From NCBI RefSeq assembly GCF_015207755.1, contig NZ_JADEWH010000011.1, positions 117,411-181,410 of the forward strand: 64,000 nucleotides of DNA. The letters run 5' to 3'. Origin of the DNA: Nodularia sp. LEGE 06071 (GTDB lineage: Bacteria; Cyanobacteriota; Cyanobacteriia; Cyanobacteriales; Nostocaceae). Positions 8,554 to 17,862 of this stretch are shown here, piece after piece. The position numbers and the translations under genes were made by a program. The first letter of the stretch is position 1, and each line of letters opens with the position of its first letter. The notes beneath the pieces were generated by a model, which was not told the DNA's origin, ran no database searches, and saw only the letters and a list, made by a program, of their open reading frames with translations.

Positions 8554-8697
8554 AATCCATCGTTTTCGTGACACTGTGCAAAATTTTGCATTAGACATCT
8601 GGGGACAAAAAATATAGAAACAAAGAATTTAGAGACGTTGCATACAACGTTTCTACAAAGGGTAAACACACAAACCATATTATCCGCCACATCCCTT

Positions 8698-10140
8698 ATG
8701 CCGCAGGCCATCCGTTCTCCCACACCGCAAATTTTACATTGGTTAGCAGCGGGACAATTAGCTAACCGCTTCCACCGCGCCATCAGACATTGGTGGGTAT
8801 TAAATCAACTATATGGCCGCGAGACACAATGGGCGGATGATCTCCCCCAGCATTTTACCTATTCTCAACTGCGCGATCGCCTATTTGCCGAAACTCACCC
8901 CAAAAGCGAAAAACTCAACCCCCCAGAAATCACCGCCAAATGTCGCGACTTCACCTGTATTTGCCATCGCACCTGTATAGAAATCCTAGAAACATCAGGA
9001 CTGCACATATCACAAAACCAATGGCAAACAGAAATATTACAACTCAGCGGCATAAATCCCCAACACCTCCAGGAACAACTACAGCAACGACCCTTTACCA
9101 CAGTCCACCGTTCCCTCAGAGACGACCTTAAACACCTCACTCATCTGGGATGGTTGCAAAAAGTCAGTCAAGGACAATACCAATGTCTTCAGCAATTACA
9201 ACTACCCACACCCCCAGAAACCGCAACCGCCCAACCCAGCTTTACCCAACTTTCCATAGCCCAAACCTGGGAACTGCTGCACGTCTTAGAATCAGTAGCC
9301 TTTGTCCAACCCAACTTAAACCTCATAGTGCAGAACCTGTGGGAACAAATCGCCGATAATTCCGCCTCACCACTAACTCAAGCCCCGCAACAGCGAATAT
9401 TTCTGCACCTCGACTATATCCTCTCCCCAGAAATCCAAGACCAAGTGGATAACTACCAAGAACAAATAGAACAACTTTGGCGAAAACCTCCCGGTGGCGT
9501 AGTGCGATTTGATTACTGGGTAACAGCAGAGAAAAAAGTCCAAATCACAGTGTATCCTGTTTGCTTGCATTACCTCCGCCGTGCCAAATACCTCAGCGCC
9601 TATGGTATAGACCCCCAAAGCAAAATCGCCTGGCATAACTATCGCCTAGACCGCATCGCCTCAGAAAACCTGCACGTCCTACCCTGGGGAGATCCTGCTG
9701 TTCCCAAACCATTAAAACAAATGTGGTATACAGGCGACTTACCCACACCAGACAACATTCAAACAGAATTAAATGCAGCTTGGGGATTCAACTTTTACCT
9801 CGAACGAGAATTTCTCATCCTGCGTTTTCCCCCCGCCTTCGCCCGTAGGTATGTAGACAATACCTTTCGCCATCCTTCCTTTCTGGCAGTCCCTTACAAA
9901 AAGTTAGCAAAACTCATAGTGCAGAATATCCCAGAAGCCCAACAGCAACAGGTTTTAGATATATTGCAGCAAAAACCTGATAGTGATGCTTACTACATAG
10001 GCTGGATACGCACTGGAGATATCAACGTTTTGATGCGCCTGCGAGACTGGCGACCAAATGGCGAAGTAATTGCCCCATTGTCAATTCGGCAACAATTACG
10101 AAAAGAAGCAATACAAGAATTATCTAATTATCAAGACTGA
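8698..10140 (+). CDS. WYL-domain CRISPR-associated protein, TIGR03985-like
   Basis: A 480-aa protein from ATG 8698; a TTG at 8638 would add 20 residues, and neither start has a good ribosome-binding site. The N-terminus (SPTPQILHWLAAGQLANRF) and overall architecture match a cyanobacterial family found beside CRISPR-cas loci. An N-terminal helical/winged-helix-like part (VHRSLRDDLKHLTHLGWL) resembles a helix-turn-helix. The central WYL-type segment (VRFDYWV, then TVYPVCLHYLRRAKYLSAYG and YRLDRIAS) would bind ligands. WYL proteins in such islands usually act as ligand-sensing transcription regulators. It diverges from hicA, leaving about 170 bases of shared promoter region. Confidence 0.75.
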   Translation: MPQAIRSPTPQILHWLAAGQLANRFHRAIRHWWVLNQLYGRETQWADDLPQHFTYSQLRDRLFAETHPKSEKLNPPEITAKCRDFTCICHRTCIEILETSGLHISQNQWQTEILQLSGINPQHLQEQLQQRPFTTVHRSLRDDLKHLTHLGWLQKVSQGQYQCLQQLQLPTPPETATAQPSFTQLSIAQTWELLHVLESVAFVQPNLNLIVQNLWEQIADNSASPLTQAPQQRIFLHLDYILSPEIQDQVDNYQEQIEQLWRKPPGGVVRFDYWVTAEKKVQITVYPVCLHYLRRAKYLSAYGIDPQSKIAWHNYRLDRIASENLHVLPWGDPAVPKPLKQMWYTGDLPTPDNIQTELNAAWGFNFYLEREFLILRFPPAFARRYVDNTFRHPSFLAVPYKKLAKLIVQNIPEAQQQQVLDILQQKPDSDAYYIGWIRTGDINVLMRLRDWRPNGEVIAPLSIRQQLRKEAIQELSNYQD

Positions 10141-10614
10141 GATTACATGAAATAAACGTTAGCGTAGCTTGCCGAAGGCTACCGCAGAGGCACAGAGGAC
10201 ACAGAGAAATGAGAGTTCAACGAGTAGGGGCGGGTTTAGAGATATGATTCATGATTAACCAACATATTAGACATCTGGTGAAGAAGAATGTAGAGATGTT
10301 CCACGGAAAGTCTCTACAAGGGTTCTAGGAAACGCATATTTAATTGTCGGAGATGTCTATTGGTAAACCCGCCCCTACAACTAGAGGAATTGCTGAATTA
10401 TAGCAACCGCCAAGGTAGTTAGGACATGGCAAAGGTCTAAAACCCAGCCACACCAAGCATTTCAATTTTAACTTTTGACTTTTGACTTTTGCCATATCTC
10501 CCTGACCTCTTTTTCAAATCTATCTTCCAGCAGAACAAAAACCAGACCTGAGAAGGTATTTAATTTTCTGACTTTTGGCTATCATCGGCAACGACTGATC
10601 AGTGAGGAATCTGG
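10141..10614. other. Intergenic region with interspersed repeats
   Basis: Begins with degenerate short repeats (about 10156-10210: AGCGTAGCTTGCCGAAGGCT, then a CACAGAGGACACAGAG tract) and contains the MITE-like element at 10224-10378. The rest is AT-rich leader of mscS. No gene is seen. Confidence 0.55.
10224..10378. mobile_element. 155-bp MITE-like element with perfect 15-bp terminal inverted repeats
   Basis: The ends GTAGGGGCGGGTTTA (10224-10238) and TAAACCCGCCCCTAC (10364-10378) are exact reverse complements. Nested inside are AGACATCT near 10269 and AGATGTCT near 10351, and an inner hairpin GTAGAGA / TCTCTAC, so the whole element could fold into one long structured stem. It has no coding capacity. 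A clear target-site duplication is not visible. It resembles non-autonomous miniature elements of cyanobacteria. Confidence 0.7.
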
Positions 10615-11622
10615 ATGAATACAGAGATAGCGGCACTTTTGGACAGGGTGCAGAAAATGGCTAGCGATTTCATTATTTTGCTACCCAATATTGTGCTAGG
10701 GTTGTTTGTTTTTACAATCTTTGTAATTGTTGGGAGATCAATCAAGCGACTAGTGAGACGCTTAACCAGCCACCGCAGCTATGCTCGCAATTTGGGAATG
10801 GTGCTGGGGAGGTTGGCACAAGGGACTACAGTTTTGGTGGGTTTGTTTATTTCTTTATCCATTGTCTTTCCCTCACTCAAGGCATCGGATTTGGTGCAAT
10901 TGCTGGGAATCAGTGGGGTAGCAATCGGTTTTGCTTTTCGCGATATTCTGCAAAACTTTTTAGCTGGGATTTTAATTTTACTCACAGAACCGTTCCAAAT
11001 CAATGACCAAATTGTGTTTAAGAACTTTGAAGGTACTGTAGAAAATATTGAAACACGGGCTACTACTATTAGAACTTACGATGGTCGGCGGATTGTGATT
11101 CCGAATTCCGAACTGTTCACCAATTCGGTAACTGTAAATACCGCTTTCGAGAATCGGCGCTTAGAATACGATGTTGGTGTTGGCTACGGTGATGACTTGG
11201 ACTGGACAAAGCAGTTAATGCTGGAAGCGATGCATAGTGTAGATGTTGTGTTAAAAGACCCGCCGCCTGATGTCCTGGTGATGGAACTTGCCGAAAATAG
11301 TGTGAATATCCGGGCGCGATGGTGGATTCAACCACCCCGATGGTCAGATGCTCTAGATTCACGCGATCAAGTCATCTCTGCAATTAAGCAAAAGCTTTAT
11401 GTGGAAAACGGCATCGATTTACCATACCCCACCAGACAAATTTTATTCCACGACCAAACCGAAGAAACAGATGGCGATCGCTCTCGTCAGCGTGAAGGTT
11501 GGCCGGCCGGGAAAAACGAAGTCCCTCAACCACGTAGCATTGGCGGTTCACTCAAACGATTAGCCCAATTGCAAGATCGGAATGGCAAGGTAGATGCTCA
11601 CAGAAACGACCATGAATCATGA
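10615..11622 (+). CDS. Small-conductance mechanosensitive channel (MscS family)
   Basis: A 335-aa membrane protein. The N-terminus has three hydrophobic helices (about residues 18-40, 62-85 and 96-118). The pore-lining third helix is followed by the typical MscS sequence GFAFRDILQNFLAGILILL and EPFQINDQI. The beta domain follows (TTIRTYDGRRIVIPNSELF) and the C-terminal alpha/beta domain runs to ~285, with a hydrophilic tail of ~50 residues. It releases solutes on hypo-osmotic shock at the inner membrane. ATG 10615 has GAGGAA upstream. Its stop overlaps the next gene's start (ATGA), indicating a two-gene operon. Confidence 0.88.
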   Translation: MNTEIAALLDRVQKMASDFIILLPNIVLGLFVFTIFVIVGRSIKRLVRRLTSHRSYARNLGMVLGRLAQGTTVLVGLFISLSIVFPSLKASDLVQLLGISGVAIGFAFRDILQNFLAGILILLTEPFQINDQIVFKNFEGTVENIETRATTIRTYDGRRIVIPNSELFTNSVTVNTAFENRRLEYDVGVGYGDDLDWTKQLMLEAMHSVDVVLKDPPPDVLVMELAENSVNIRARWWIQPPRWSDALDSRDQVISAIKQKLYVENGIDLPYPTRQILFHDQTEETDGDRSRQREGWPAGKNEVPQPRSIGGSLKRLAQLQDRNGKVDAHRNDHES

Positions 11623-12962
11623 ATAAAGTCAAGTTGTCCAAGTTGTGGGATGCCCTTCATACTAGCTACTGGTTTTTGCCGGGAATCCTGGCAATCTGTG
11701 CCGTGTTTTTGGCATTTGCAATGTTGAGCCTTGACCGCACCATTGGTTTTGATGATTGGGATTGGATTTACACAGGTGGCCCCGATGGGGCCAGAGAAGT
11801 CCTTTCCGCGATCGCAGGTTCAATGGTGAGTGTTGCAGCTACAGCCTTTTCCATTACAATTGTCGCACTGCAACTGGCTTCTGCCAACTTCGGGCCAAGA
11901 CTGCTGCGGAACTTTATGCGAGACACAGGCAATCAAATTGTCCTGGGTACATTCATTGCCACGTTTATTTATTGCTTGCTAGTGCTGCGTGCTATTTATG
12001 GAGAGGACTACAACCTGTTTATTCCCCATCTTTCAGTCACAGTCAGTATCGTGCTAGCAATTCTCAGCATAGCCGTCCTCATTTACTTCATTCATCACGC
12101 ATCAACCATTATTCAGGCATCGCACGTTATTGAGAGTGTTAGTCAAGATTTAGACAAAGCGATTGATCGACTATTTCCCGAAAAAATCGGTGTTAATCCA
12201 CCAGCAGATCAACCGCATCTAGAAGAAATTCCACCGGATTTTCAGTTGCAGGCTTACCCAATTAAAGCCCATAGAAATGGTTATTTACAAGCAATTAATG
12301 ATGAAAAATTGCTGGACATTGCCCGTAAATACAATCTCCTGATCCATGTTAAATCTCGACCAGGAAATTTTGTTGTTCAGGGCAGTGAATTGGTAATGGT
12401 CTGGCCTGGTGAACGAGTCAATCGCAAACTTAACCATCGACTACAAAAAACATTTATTTTAGGAAAAGAACGTACTGAACAGCAAGATATAGAGTTTCCT
12501 CTGCAACAGTTAGTGGAAATTGCCTTGCGTGCTATTTCTCCTGGAATCAACGATCCTTTCACTGCCATTCGGTGTATTGACCGTTTGAGTGCCGGACTGT
12601 GCAATTTGGTACAAAGACAGTTTCCCTCACCCTACCGCTACGATGATCACAAGCAATTGAGGGTGATTGCGAAATCAGTAACTTTTGAGGGGATAGTCGA
12701 TCAAGCTTTTAACCAAATTCGGCAGGACAGCCGGACTGATGCCGCTGTGACGATTCATTTGCTCAATGCGATCGCTTTAGTTGCCACTTACACCCACAAT
12801 CCCCAATATCATCAAGTTCTCAAGCGTCATGCTGATATGATCGAGCGGGGTAGCCATCAAGGGTTGCCAGAATCAGAAGACCGCCAGAATGTCCAGGATA
12901 AATATCACAGCCTGATTCAAGTCTTGAATCAAAACCATCAACTAGATACGTTACGGCGATGA
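11619..12962 (+). CDS. DUF2254 domain membrane protein
   Basis: A 447-aa predicted membrane protein of the DUF2254 family. Four hydrophobic segments lie in the first ~170 residues (starting YWFLPGILAICAVFLAFAML), with the characteristic SAIAGSMVSVAATAFSITIV. A cytoplasmic region follows with the conserved AISPGINDPFTAIRCIDRL (about residues 307-325). The function of the family is unknown. It overlaps the MscS gene by 4 bases (ATGA), so translation is coupled; a link to envelope stress or osmotic control is inferred only from that pairing. Confidence 0.82.
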   Translation: MNKVKLSKLWDALHTSYWFLPGILAICAVFLAFAMLSLDRTIGFDDWDWIYTGGPDGAREVLSAIAGSMVSVAATAFSITIVALQLASANFGPRLLRNFMRDTGNQIVLGTFIATFIYCLLVLRAIYGEDYNLFIPHLSVTVSIVLAILSIAVLIYFIHHASTIIQASHVIESVSQDLDKAIDRLFPEKIGVNPPADQPHLEEIPPDFQLQAYPIKAHRNGYLQAINDEKLLDIARKYNLLIHVKSRPGNFVVQGSELVMVWPGERVNRKLNHRLQKTFILGKERTEQQDIEFPLQQLVEIALRAISPGINDPFTAIRCIDRLSAGLCNLVQRQFPSPYRYDDHKQLRVIAKSVTFEGIVDQAFNQIRQDSRTDAAVTIHLLNAIALVATYTHNPQYHQVLKRHADMIERGSHQGLPESEDRQNVQDKYHSLIQVLNQNHQLDTLRR

Positions 12963-13416
12963 AATACTGCTCCCCTGCGGCTTTAATAATCAGTCTTTCA
13001 CCGGACACGATAGGGGGTAGTTCCGAATATAAAAAATGCCCACAAGGGCGGGCATCAAGTAGGCTTTCTGTCACTTTTATTGGCTACAATCATGTTGAAT
13101 CATGATGTTTTCATTTTTCTCGATTCCCAATCATAAATCAAGCCGGAAAAATCACAACTTTAGACATAATTCATGAAAATATATCTTTTTTATTATCTAT
13201 CTAATAAAAGAGAATACCAGCACCAAGAGATGATTTTTGTGTTAGCAAATATCCGCAAGTTATTTTAATTGACATTTCCATAATCAATCCCCCTTTAACT
13301 AGCATAAATATATATCTGTTTAGCAATATTTTTCAGACCCAATTCACCTATTTATGTCTTTTCGACTTGAGACTTTTCTCGAATTTTATATTAAAACTAT
13401 AAGTGTGGTCAGGTTA

Positions 13417-13457
13417 AAAACCCCAGTTATTCCCAGTTCTGGGGTTTTACTTTTTTC
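13417..13457 (+). terminator. Rho-independent-type terminator without an obvious upstream gene
   Basis: The stem AAAACCCCAG (13417-13426) pairs with CTGGGGTTTT (13439-13448), with a 12-base loop, followed by a T-rich tract (ACTTTTTTC). It lies about 450 bases after the DUF2254 stop with no open frame between, so it may end a small RNA. Confidence 0.5.
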
Positions 13458-13832
13458 TCCGCAGCTAAGTTAAATAATTATTTAAATCATAGATAAATAC
13501 GCAAGTTTTCCTGAATATTTCCTGCACAATTTCCAGGTGATTAAATCTACATTGTCACAATTTTATTAGTTATTAATATTACTAATTAGCCAATTCAATT
13601 CTCCTAAAAATCTCAATCAATACTGCAAAAATAAATATATTTAAATTAGCCATAAGATAGATGCAATTAATTGAGCGATCGCCTTATATTATGGAATATA
13701 AAACAAAGAGCGTTATTTACGGCTTGAGGGTGTATCTGCTAATTAAACTCAGCAATAATTAACATTATTTAACTAATCCTAATTTAATATAAAGATACAT
13801 ATAGGACTACTATTTGATTTTTGAACAGACAC

Positions 13833-13911
13833 GTAGGGTGTGTTAGCGGTAGCGTAACGCACCAAAGCCTTAATAATGGTGCGTTACGGACTTCATCCTA
13901 ACGCACCCTAC
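13833..13911. repeat. 79-bp nested inverted-repeat element
   Basis: Outer arms GTAGGGTGTGTTAG (13833-13846) and CTAACGCACCCTAC (13898-13911) pair with one mismatch. Inner arms GTAACGCACC (13854-13863) and GGTGCGTTAC (13878-13887) pair perfectly. The inner module also occurs near 29078-29111. This is a typical small cyanobacterial intergenic palindrome. Confidence 0.6.
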
Positions 13912-13932
13912 AATACTTAATTTTTTCATAAT

Positions 13933-14023
13933 AGGACTTACGCAATGACTCTCTGAAACCTTCTTTCCTTTGTGTTCTTTGTGTCCTTTGCGGTTCGTTT
14001 TTTCATGATTTTGCGTAAGTCCT
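13933..14023. repeat. 91-bp inverted-repeat element with pyrimidine-rich heptamers
   Basis: The arms AGGACTTACGCAA (13933-13945) and TTGCGTAAGTCCT (14011-14023) are perfect inverted repeats. Between them lie CTTTGTG-type short repeats, whose reverse complement recurs at 17750-17790. Confidence 0.6.
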
Positions 14024-14045
14024 GCATAAATCAAACCGGATTCCT

Positions 14046-14110
14046 ATAAATAGAATTTAACCATAAATCCAGTTCCCCTCCTCGCTTGCGGGGAGGGGCT
14101 AGGGGTGGGG
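14046..14110. repeat. Dispersed ~65-bp hairpin repeat, copy 1
   Basis: It contains the hairpin CCCCTCCTCGCTTGCGGGGA flanked by a conserved left part (TAGAATTTAACCA) and a right part (TAGGGGTGGGG). A nearly identical copy is present at about 22503-22566. Confidence 0.6.
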
Positions 14111-14185
14111 TGTTATGCCACAAAAAAGCAATTTCCCGACTTGTATGTACACGGTAGCCCCGCCAGGGAGAGGCTGGGGTTAGTT

Positions 14186-14677
14186 TTAAATTTCCGCACC
14201 TGCTTTCGGTTCAGCACCCATTGGCGAAACGTAATCACGGAAAGCATTAATCTGTTGCTCAAAAGGTAAGTCCTTAATTTGATTCAACAGTGTTTGAGAT
14301 GCAGATGAAAGCTGATAACCAGCAGGTAAAGGAATAATTCTCCCGTTTTCCATCTCTTGAGCTAATCGATACCAAAATAAGAGTTTTGTTGTATCACTCA
14401 AAGAGCCATATTCACGGCTAATTTGAGTATTAGCTTGAGTAATTATATCCCGTTGAACTTGCAATTGTTGTTCGTGGCTCAATTCTTTCACTTGATTGAA
14501 TAAACCCTCGGCAATTTCCGGAGAAACAGTGCTGGCTTCAGGGGCGGCTGGTGTAACGGAACTTCCCATTTCTTCGTAAATGAACCAAAACAAAGCTAAC
14601 TGTTCATCCACATCTAATTTCCGCCATGATTGGACACATTCACGAATATTTGGATCACTGGTTTGGGTATATGTCAT
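14186..14677 (-). CDS. Helical carotenoid protein (OCP N-terminal-domain homologue)
   Basis: A 163-aa all-helical protein from ATG 14677 (a GTG lies one codon upstream). It aligns with the N-terminal domain of orange carotenoid protein: QLALFWFIYEEMG corresponds to OCP QLALIWFAYLEMG, and LLFWYRLAQEM to the OCP LGFWYELGRFM region. The aromatic residues lining the carotenoid tunnel are kept (W31, Y34, W102). There is no C-terminal NTF2-like domain, so this is an HCP rather than an OCP. HCPs quench singlet oxygen or excited phycobilisomes at thylakoids. No separate C-terminal-domain homologue or ketolase lies beside it. The carotenoid bound is not deducible. Confidence 0.85.
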   Translation of the reverse strand: MTYTQTSDPNIRECVQSWRKLDVDEQLALFWFIYEEMGSSVTPAAPEASTVSPEIAEGLFNQVKELSHEQQLQVQRDIITQANTQISREYGSLSDTTKLLFWYRLAQEMENGRIIPLPAGYQLSSASQTLLNQIKDLPFEQQINAFRDYVSPMGAEPKAGAEI

Positions 14678-14680
14678 CAC

Positions 14681-15169
14681 AATTGACCTGGTAATTAATT
14701 AGTTTCATTGATAACAATATCAAAAACATATTTGCGACTGAACCCTACTGAAGACAGATGTATCTCAACCAGAGAGTAGAACAATGAGAACAATAACAGA
14801 CAAACATAGACGCTTTGTGGCTTATCGCAGGATTAAGGAAAAATAAAAGGTTTTAAACCAGCACAAGTGGGGTTGGTTCCTGTGTAGCGGTGACTGACTC
14901 TCGCCTGGTGCTTGATTTTTGAGGTTAAAATAACATTAATGAAATAAATTATACTGAAAACTCAAAATAGTTATTTATCATTTTTCATCTTTTCTACATA
15001 AGCATCCGGTTAAGAATTGTTTAAGTCAGTAAAGTTAAATCTATCCATAGTAATAAATCATCTGATAATGGTGCAAAATGTGATAGCAATAAGTTGCATG
15101 AATATCTGCTGATAAGATTTTTTATGTTATAAAACTCACAGAAATTGATGCCAAAGGAAAAAAATTTTT
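14681..15169. other. Divergent promoter region, no gene seen
   Basis: A 490-base AT-rich region between the divergent carotenoid-protein gene and the dynamin-like gene. AAAGGAAA near 15154-15161 is the ribosome-binding site of the latter. No palindrome or coding frame stands out. Confidence 0.4.
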
Positions 15170-17713
15170 ATGGAAATAGAAAAATTAGATTGTTTTAAAG
15201 AGTACGGCGAATTTATACTTCAAAAACTAGACTCAGTACCGCAGTCCCCCTCTAAACAAGAAGATTGGATACCAACTAGCCTGGATGACTGTCTGGCGCG
15301 TCTCCGGGAAGCTGCTGAGAAAACTGTAGAACTTGCCACATCTCCAGTCAGAATCGGAGTAATGGGAGAATTCAGTAGCGGCAAAACTTTACTTTTAGGC
15401 AGCCTGATTGGTTATGCTGATGCCTTACCCATTAGTGAAAACCCCACCACAGGTAATGTTACAGCCATCCATATCGTGCCGCAATCAGGCTTTGTCACCA
15501 CTCAGGCAAATAATTTTCGGGTAGAGTATCTTTCTCATGAAGGGGTAAATGAGTGTCTGCAATTCATGTTGGAGGAAGCAAGTCGCCGGACTACGGCTGC
15601 TGGACTTGCACCTATGCCTCTGTCAAAATTAAACACAGGCAAAGAGATTATTACCTGGTGCGAGGACACATGGAATAGTAGTAAAAACTTGGAATTACGT
15701 TATTTACTGCGAGAGTTGGTATTGTTCCTTCGCGCCTATCAAGCATATGGGGAAGCAATGTGTTCTGGACACTACCAAATTGATGCGATCACCGCCCGTG
15801 AGGGGCTACAGCTGACTGAACAGCCAATGGCTATCCAAACTCTGCGTTTTGAGGATCTCCCTCCATCTCATATTCGATTACCTAGCCCACCCCAGAGGCT
15901 ACCTACCAAGCTGTTGCAGAACAGTTTCCCGTTGATTCGGCGTGTGGATATTGAGGTCAAAATATCCAGAGAGATTTGGGATTTTACGGGGGCTTCGGAA
16001 TTTGTGCTTTTGGATTTTCCGGGCTTGGGGGCGGCTAATTCGGGTGCTAGAGATACCTTTTTGTCACTGCGGGAGTTAGCAGAAGTACAGACAATTTTAG
16101 TGCTTTTAAATGGTAAAACGCCTGGAAGCGATCGCGCCAATAAAATCTTCACGATGATGCAGCAGCAGCGGCCAGGACAAGACCTCAAAGATTTAATTTT
16201 GGTGGGGGTGGGTCGTTTTGATCAGCTACCTTTAGATAGTGAAGGTTGCGAACGAGAACTGGATCGATTAATTGAAAGTAGTAGACTTTTAGAGGAAGAC
16301 GATGTTTTCCGCAAATTGAAAGTTCTGCAAACCACCGTTGACGCTGCTAGTGCATTCACCACCCAACAAGAACGGATAGTTTTATTATCGCCACTGCTAG
16401 GACTGGCGGAGTTGGCAAAACGTTCTACTACAGTCAAAGCAGGTTCACCAGAATTTTTAGCTAACTTAGACTATCCTGATTACTTGGAACGGTCAAAGCG
16501 GTTGCAGCAAAAGTGGCAACTATTAAGCACACGTCTGCTAGAATCTGATCCACGTAGTCATTTAGGCAAACAACTGAGTTACTTTGCTCAAGACGGTGGT
16601 GTTGCTAAACTGCGAGAATTAATTCAAAATCATGTTACCAGTCATGGACTGAAACAACTGTATGAAGATACTCGCAGGGCTGCGGATAATTTACTGCAAC
16701 AACAAGAACATTTAAAAAACATTATTGCTGAAATTCATGAACAAGGCATTCCCACCGCAGATACTCAGGATTTAATTGAGTTTCGGGCTGCTATAGAAAA
16801 TTTAGATAAAACTTATCGCAATTTCCAAAAAGATTTAGGAAAAGAACCACTCAAAGACCGTCGGGGAGATGTGGTTAGTGATGTGGTGAAAGACGAACTC
16901 ACGTTTAAAATTCTCAATTGGAATGAGTGGACTTTACTATTTAATAAAGCCAATAATGGTAATATCACCATTGCCGAATTTAAGGGTGCAGCCGGTAAGC
17001 TATTTGACCGAGGAAGTAGAGTTAATAGCACCCTACCAACGAAGAGTGAAGATTTTTATCCAGCCTTTGCCAAAACTGTCAAGGAGTTAGAAAATTTTGC
17101 GCGCGATCGCATTCATCAAGCAGTAGCAGATTTATTAAGTCAATTATCCCATTATATCGCCCCAGAACGCGATCACTTACAGGCAAATCTGCGTCCAGAA
17201 ATGGAACAAGAAATTGAAACTAAGTTTGGTGTAGAAGAAGCTGATATTTTTTATAAATTACTGTTAGGATGTGATCCGATTCAATGGCAAGAAGCAATTA
17301 TTTCGGAAATTAATAGCAAAGAACAATCAATTTCACCGCAAGTTATGTTTCCCCTGGCGCGTCAAGACGCAAAACACAATATTGGTCAAATCTTTGATTG
17401 GTCACCTGAAAAAAGCCAAGATTTACCCAGAACAGGTAATCACCAACTTTTTGTGTTGCGTTTAAGAGATGAAATCACTGCTAGCGCTAGTCTGCATTTG
17501 GTGCAATATGTTAGCGAAATCAATCAACAGGTGAATGCTGAATTAGAAGGCATTTTGGATCAAATTATTCCGACTCTGCAAAATCTTTCTAAGAAGGAAG
17601 CTTTACTCAGACATATTGCGGCGGGAAATTCTCCTGCTAAGGTTGCTATTCCTAGTTGGTTACAGATTCTCTCTAAGGTTGCCACGATTTCTTATACAGA
17701 TGATAATTTTTAG
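15170..17713 (+). CDS. Dynamin-like large GTPase
   Basis: An 847-aa protein. The G domain has the P-loop GEFSSGKT (residues 66-73) with the dynamin-type serines, a switch-I candidate ENPTTGNVTAIH and G3 DFPG (282-285). The strand LILVGVGRFDQLP occupies the position of G4. Long insertions enlarge the G domain. Helical segments rich in E/K/Q and L follow to ~780, including coiled-coil-like stretches near 500-560. No transmembrane segment is clear. Bacterial dynamin-like proteins act on membranes, and SrfC-type relatives pair with an Hsp70-like partner. The next gene is such a partner, 149 bases downstream. The membrane role is inferred only from family. Confidence 0.8.
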   Translation: MEIEKLDCFKEYGEFILQKLDSVPQSPSKQEDWIPTSLDDCLARLREAAEKTVELATSPVRIGVMGEFSSGKTLLLGSLIGYADALPISENPTTGNVTAIHIVPQSGFVTTQANNFRVEYLSHEGVNECLQFMLEEASRRTTAAGLAPMPLSKLNTGKEIITWCEDTWNSSKNLELRYLLRELVLFLRAYQAYGEAMCSGHYQIDAITAREGLQLTEQPMAIQTLRFEDLPPSHIRLPSPPQRLPTKLLQNSFPLIRRVDIEVKISREIWDFTGASEFVLLDFPGLGAANSGARDTFLSLRELAEVQTILVLLNGKTPGSDRANKIFTMMQQQRPGQDLKDLILVGVGRFDQLPLDSEGCERELDRLIESSRLLEEDDVFRKLKVLQTTVDAASAFTTQQERIVLLSPLLGLAELAKRSTTVKAGSPEFLANLDYPDYLERSKRLQQKWQLLSTRLLESDPRSHLGKQLSYFAQDGGVAKLRELIQNHVTSHGLKQLYEDTRRAADNLLQQQEHLKNIIAEIHEQGIPTADTQDLIEFRAAIENLDKTYRNFQKDLGKEPLKDRRGDVVSDVVKDELTFKILNWNEWTLLFNKANNGNITIAEFKGAAGKLFDRGSRVNSTLPTKSEDFYPAFAKTVKELENFARDRIHQAVADLLSQLSHYIAPERDHLQANLRPEMEQEIETKFGVEEADIFYKLLLGCDPIQWQEAIISEINSKEQSISPQVMFPLARQDAKHNIGQIFDWSPEKSQDLPRTGNHQLFVLRLRDEITASASLHLVQYVSEINQQVNAELEGILDQIIPTLQNLSKKEALLRHIAAGNSPAKVAIPSWLQILSKVATISYTDDNF

Positions 17714-17749
17714 GTCTGATTAGTTGTGGTAATTCTTTCTGGATGAGAA

Positions 17750-17790
17750 ACGAACCACAAAGGACACAAAGGACACGAAGGAAGAAGGGA
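17750..17790. repeat. Purine-rich heptamer repeat (ACAAAGG type)
   Basis: ACAAAGGACACAAAGGACAC followed by GAAGGAAGAAGG. It is the reverse-complement type of the tract at 13961-14000 and related to the one near 10190-10205, so it belongs to a dispersed family. Confidence 0.5.
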
Positions 17791-17862
17791 GAAGGAAGAG
17801 GGGAGTTTTACTACAGATAATTAAGTAGTTGATTTGCAGGTTAGATAATATAAGGAGAAAAA

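Larger units (their letters stand above)
12963..14185. other. 1.2-kb repeat-rich intergenic region
   Basis: No gene recognised. From left to right it holds a small hairpin near 13036-13055 (ATGCCC / GGGCAT) and an AT-rich stretch. An orphan terminator-like hairpin lies at 13417-13448, and two inverted-repeat elements at 13833-13911 and 13933-14023. At 14046-14110 is a GC-rich hairpin repeat that recurs near 22500. The stretch before the orphan hairpin could encode a small RNA. Confidence 0.5.

Noticed and set aside
11756..12133. 125-codon plus-strand frame within the DUF2254 gene
   Set aside because: It is an out-of-frame shadow of a well-supported gene.
12820..13074. 84-codon minus-strand frame at the end of the DUF2254 gene
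   Set aside because: It is mostly the complement of the DUF2254 coding region and has no recognised features.
14186..14677. Full orange carotenoid protein
   Set aside because: The C-terminal NTF2-like domain is absent, and the length fits a helical carotenoid protein only.
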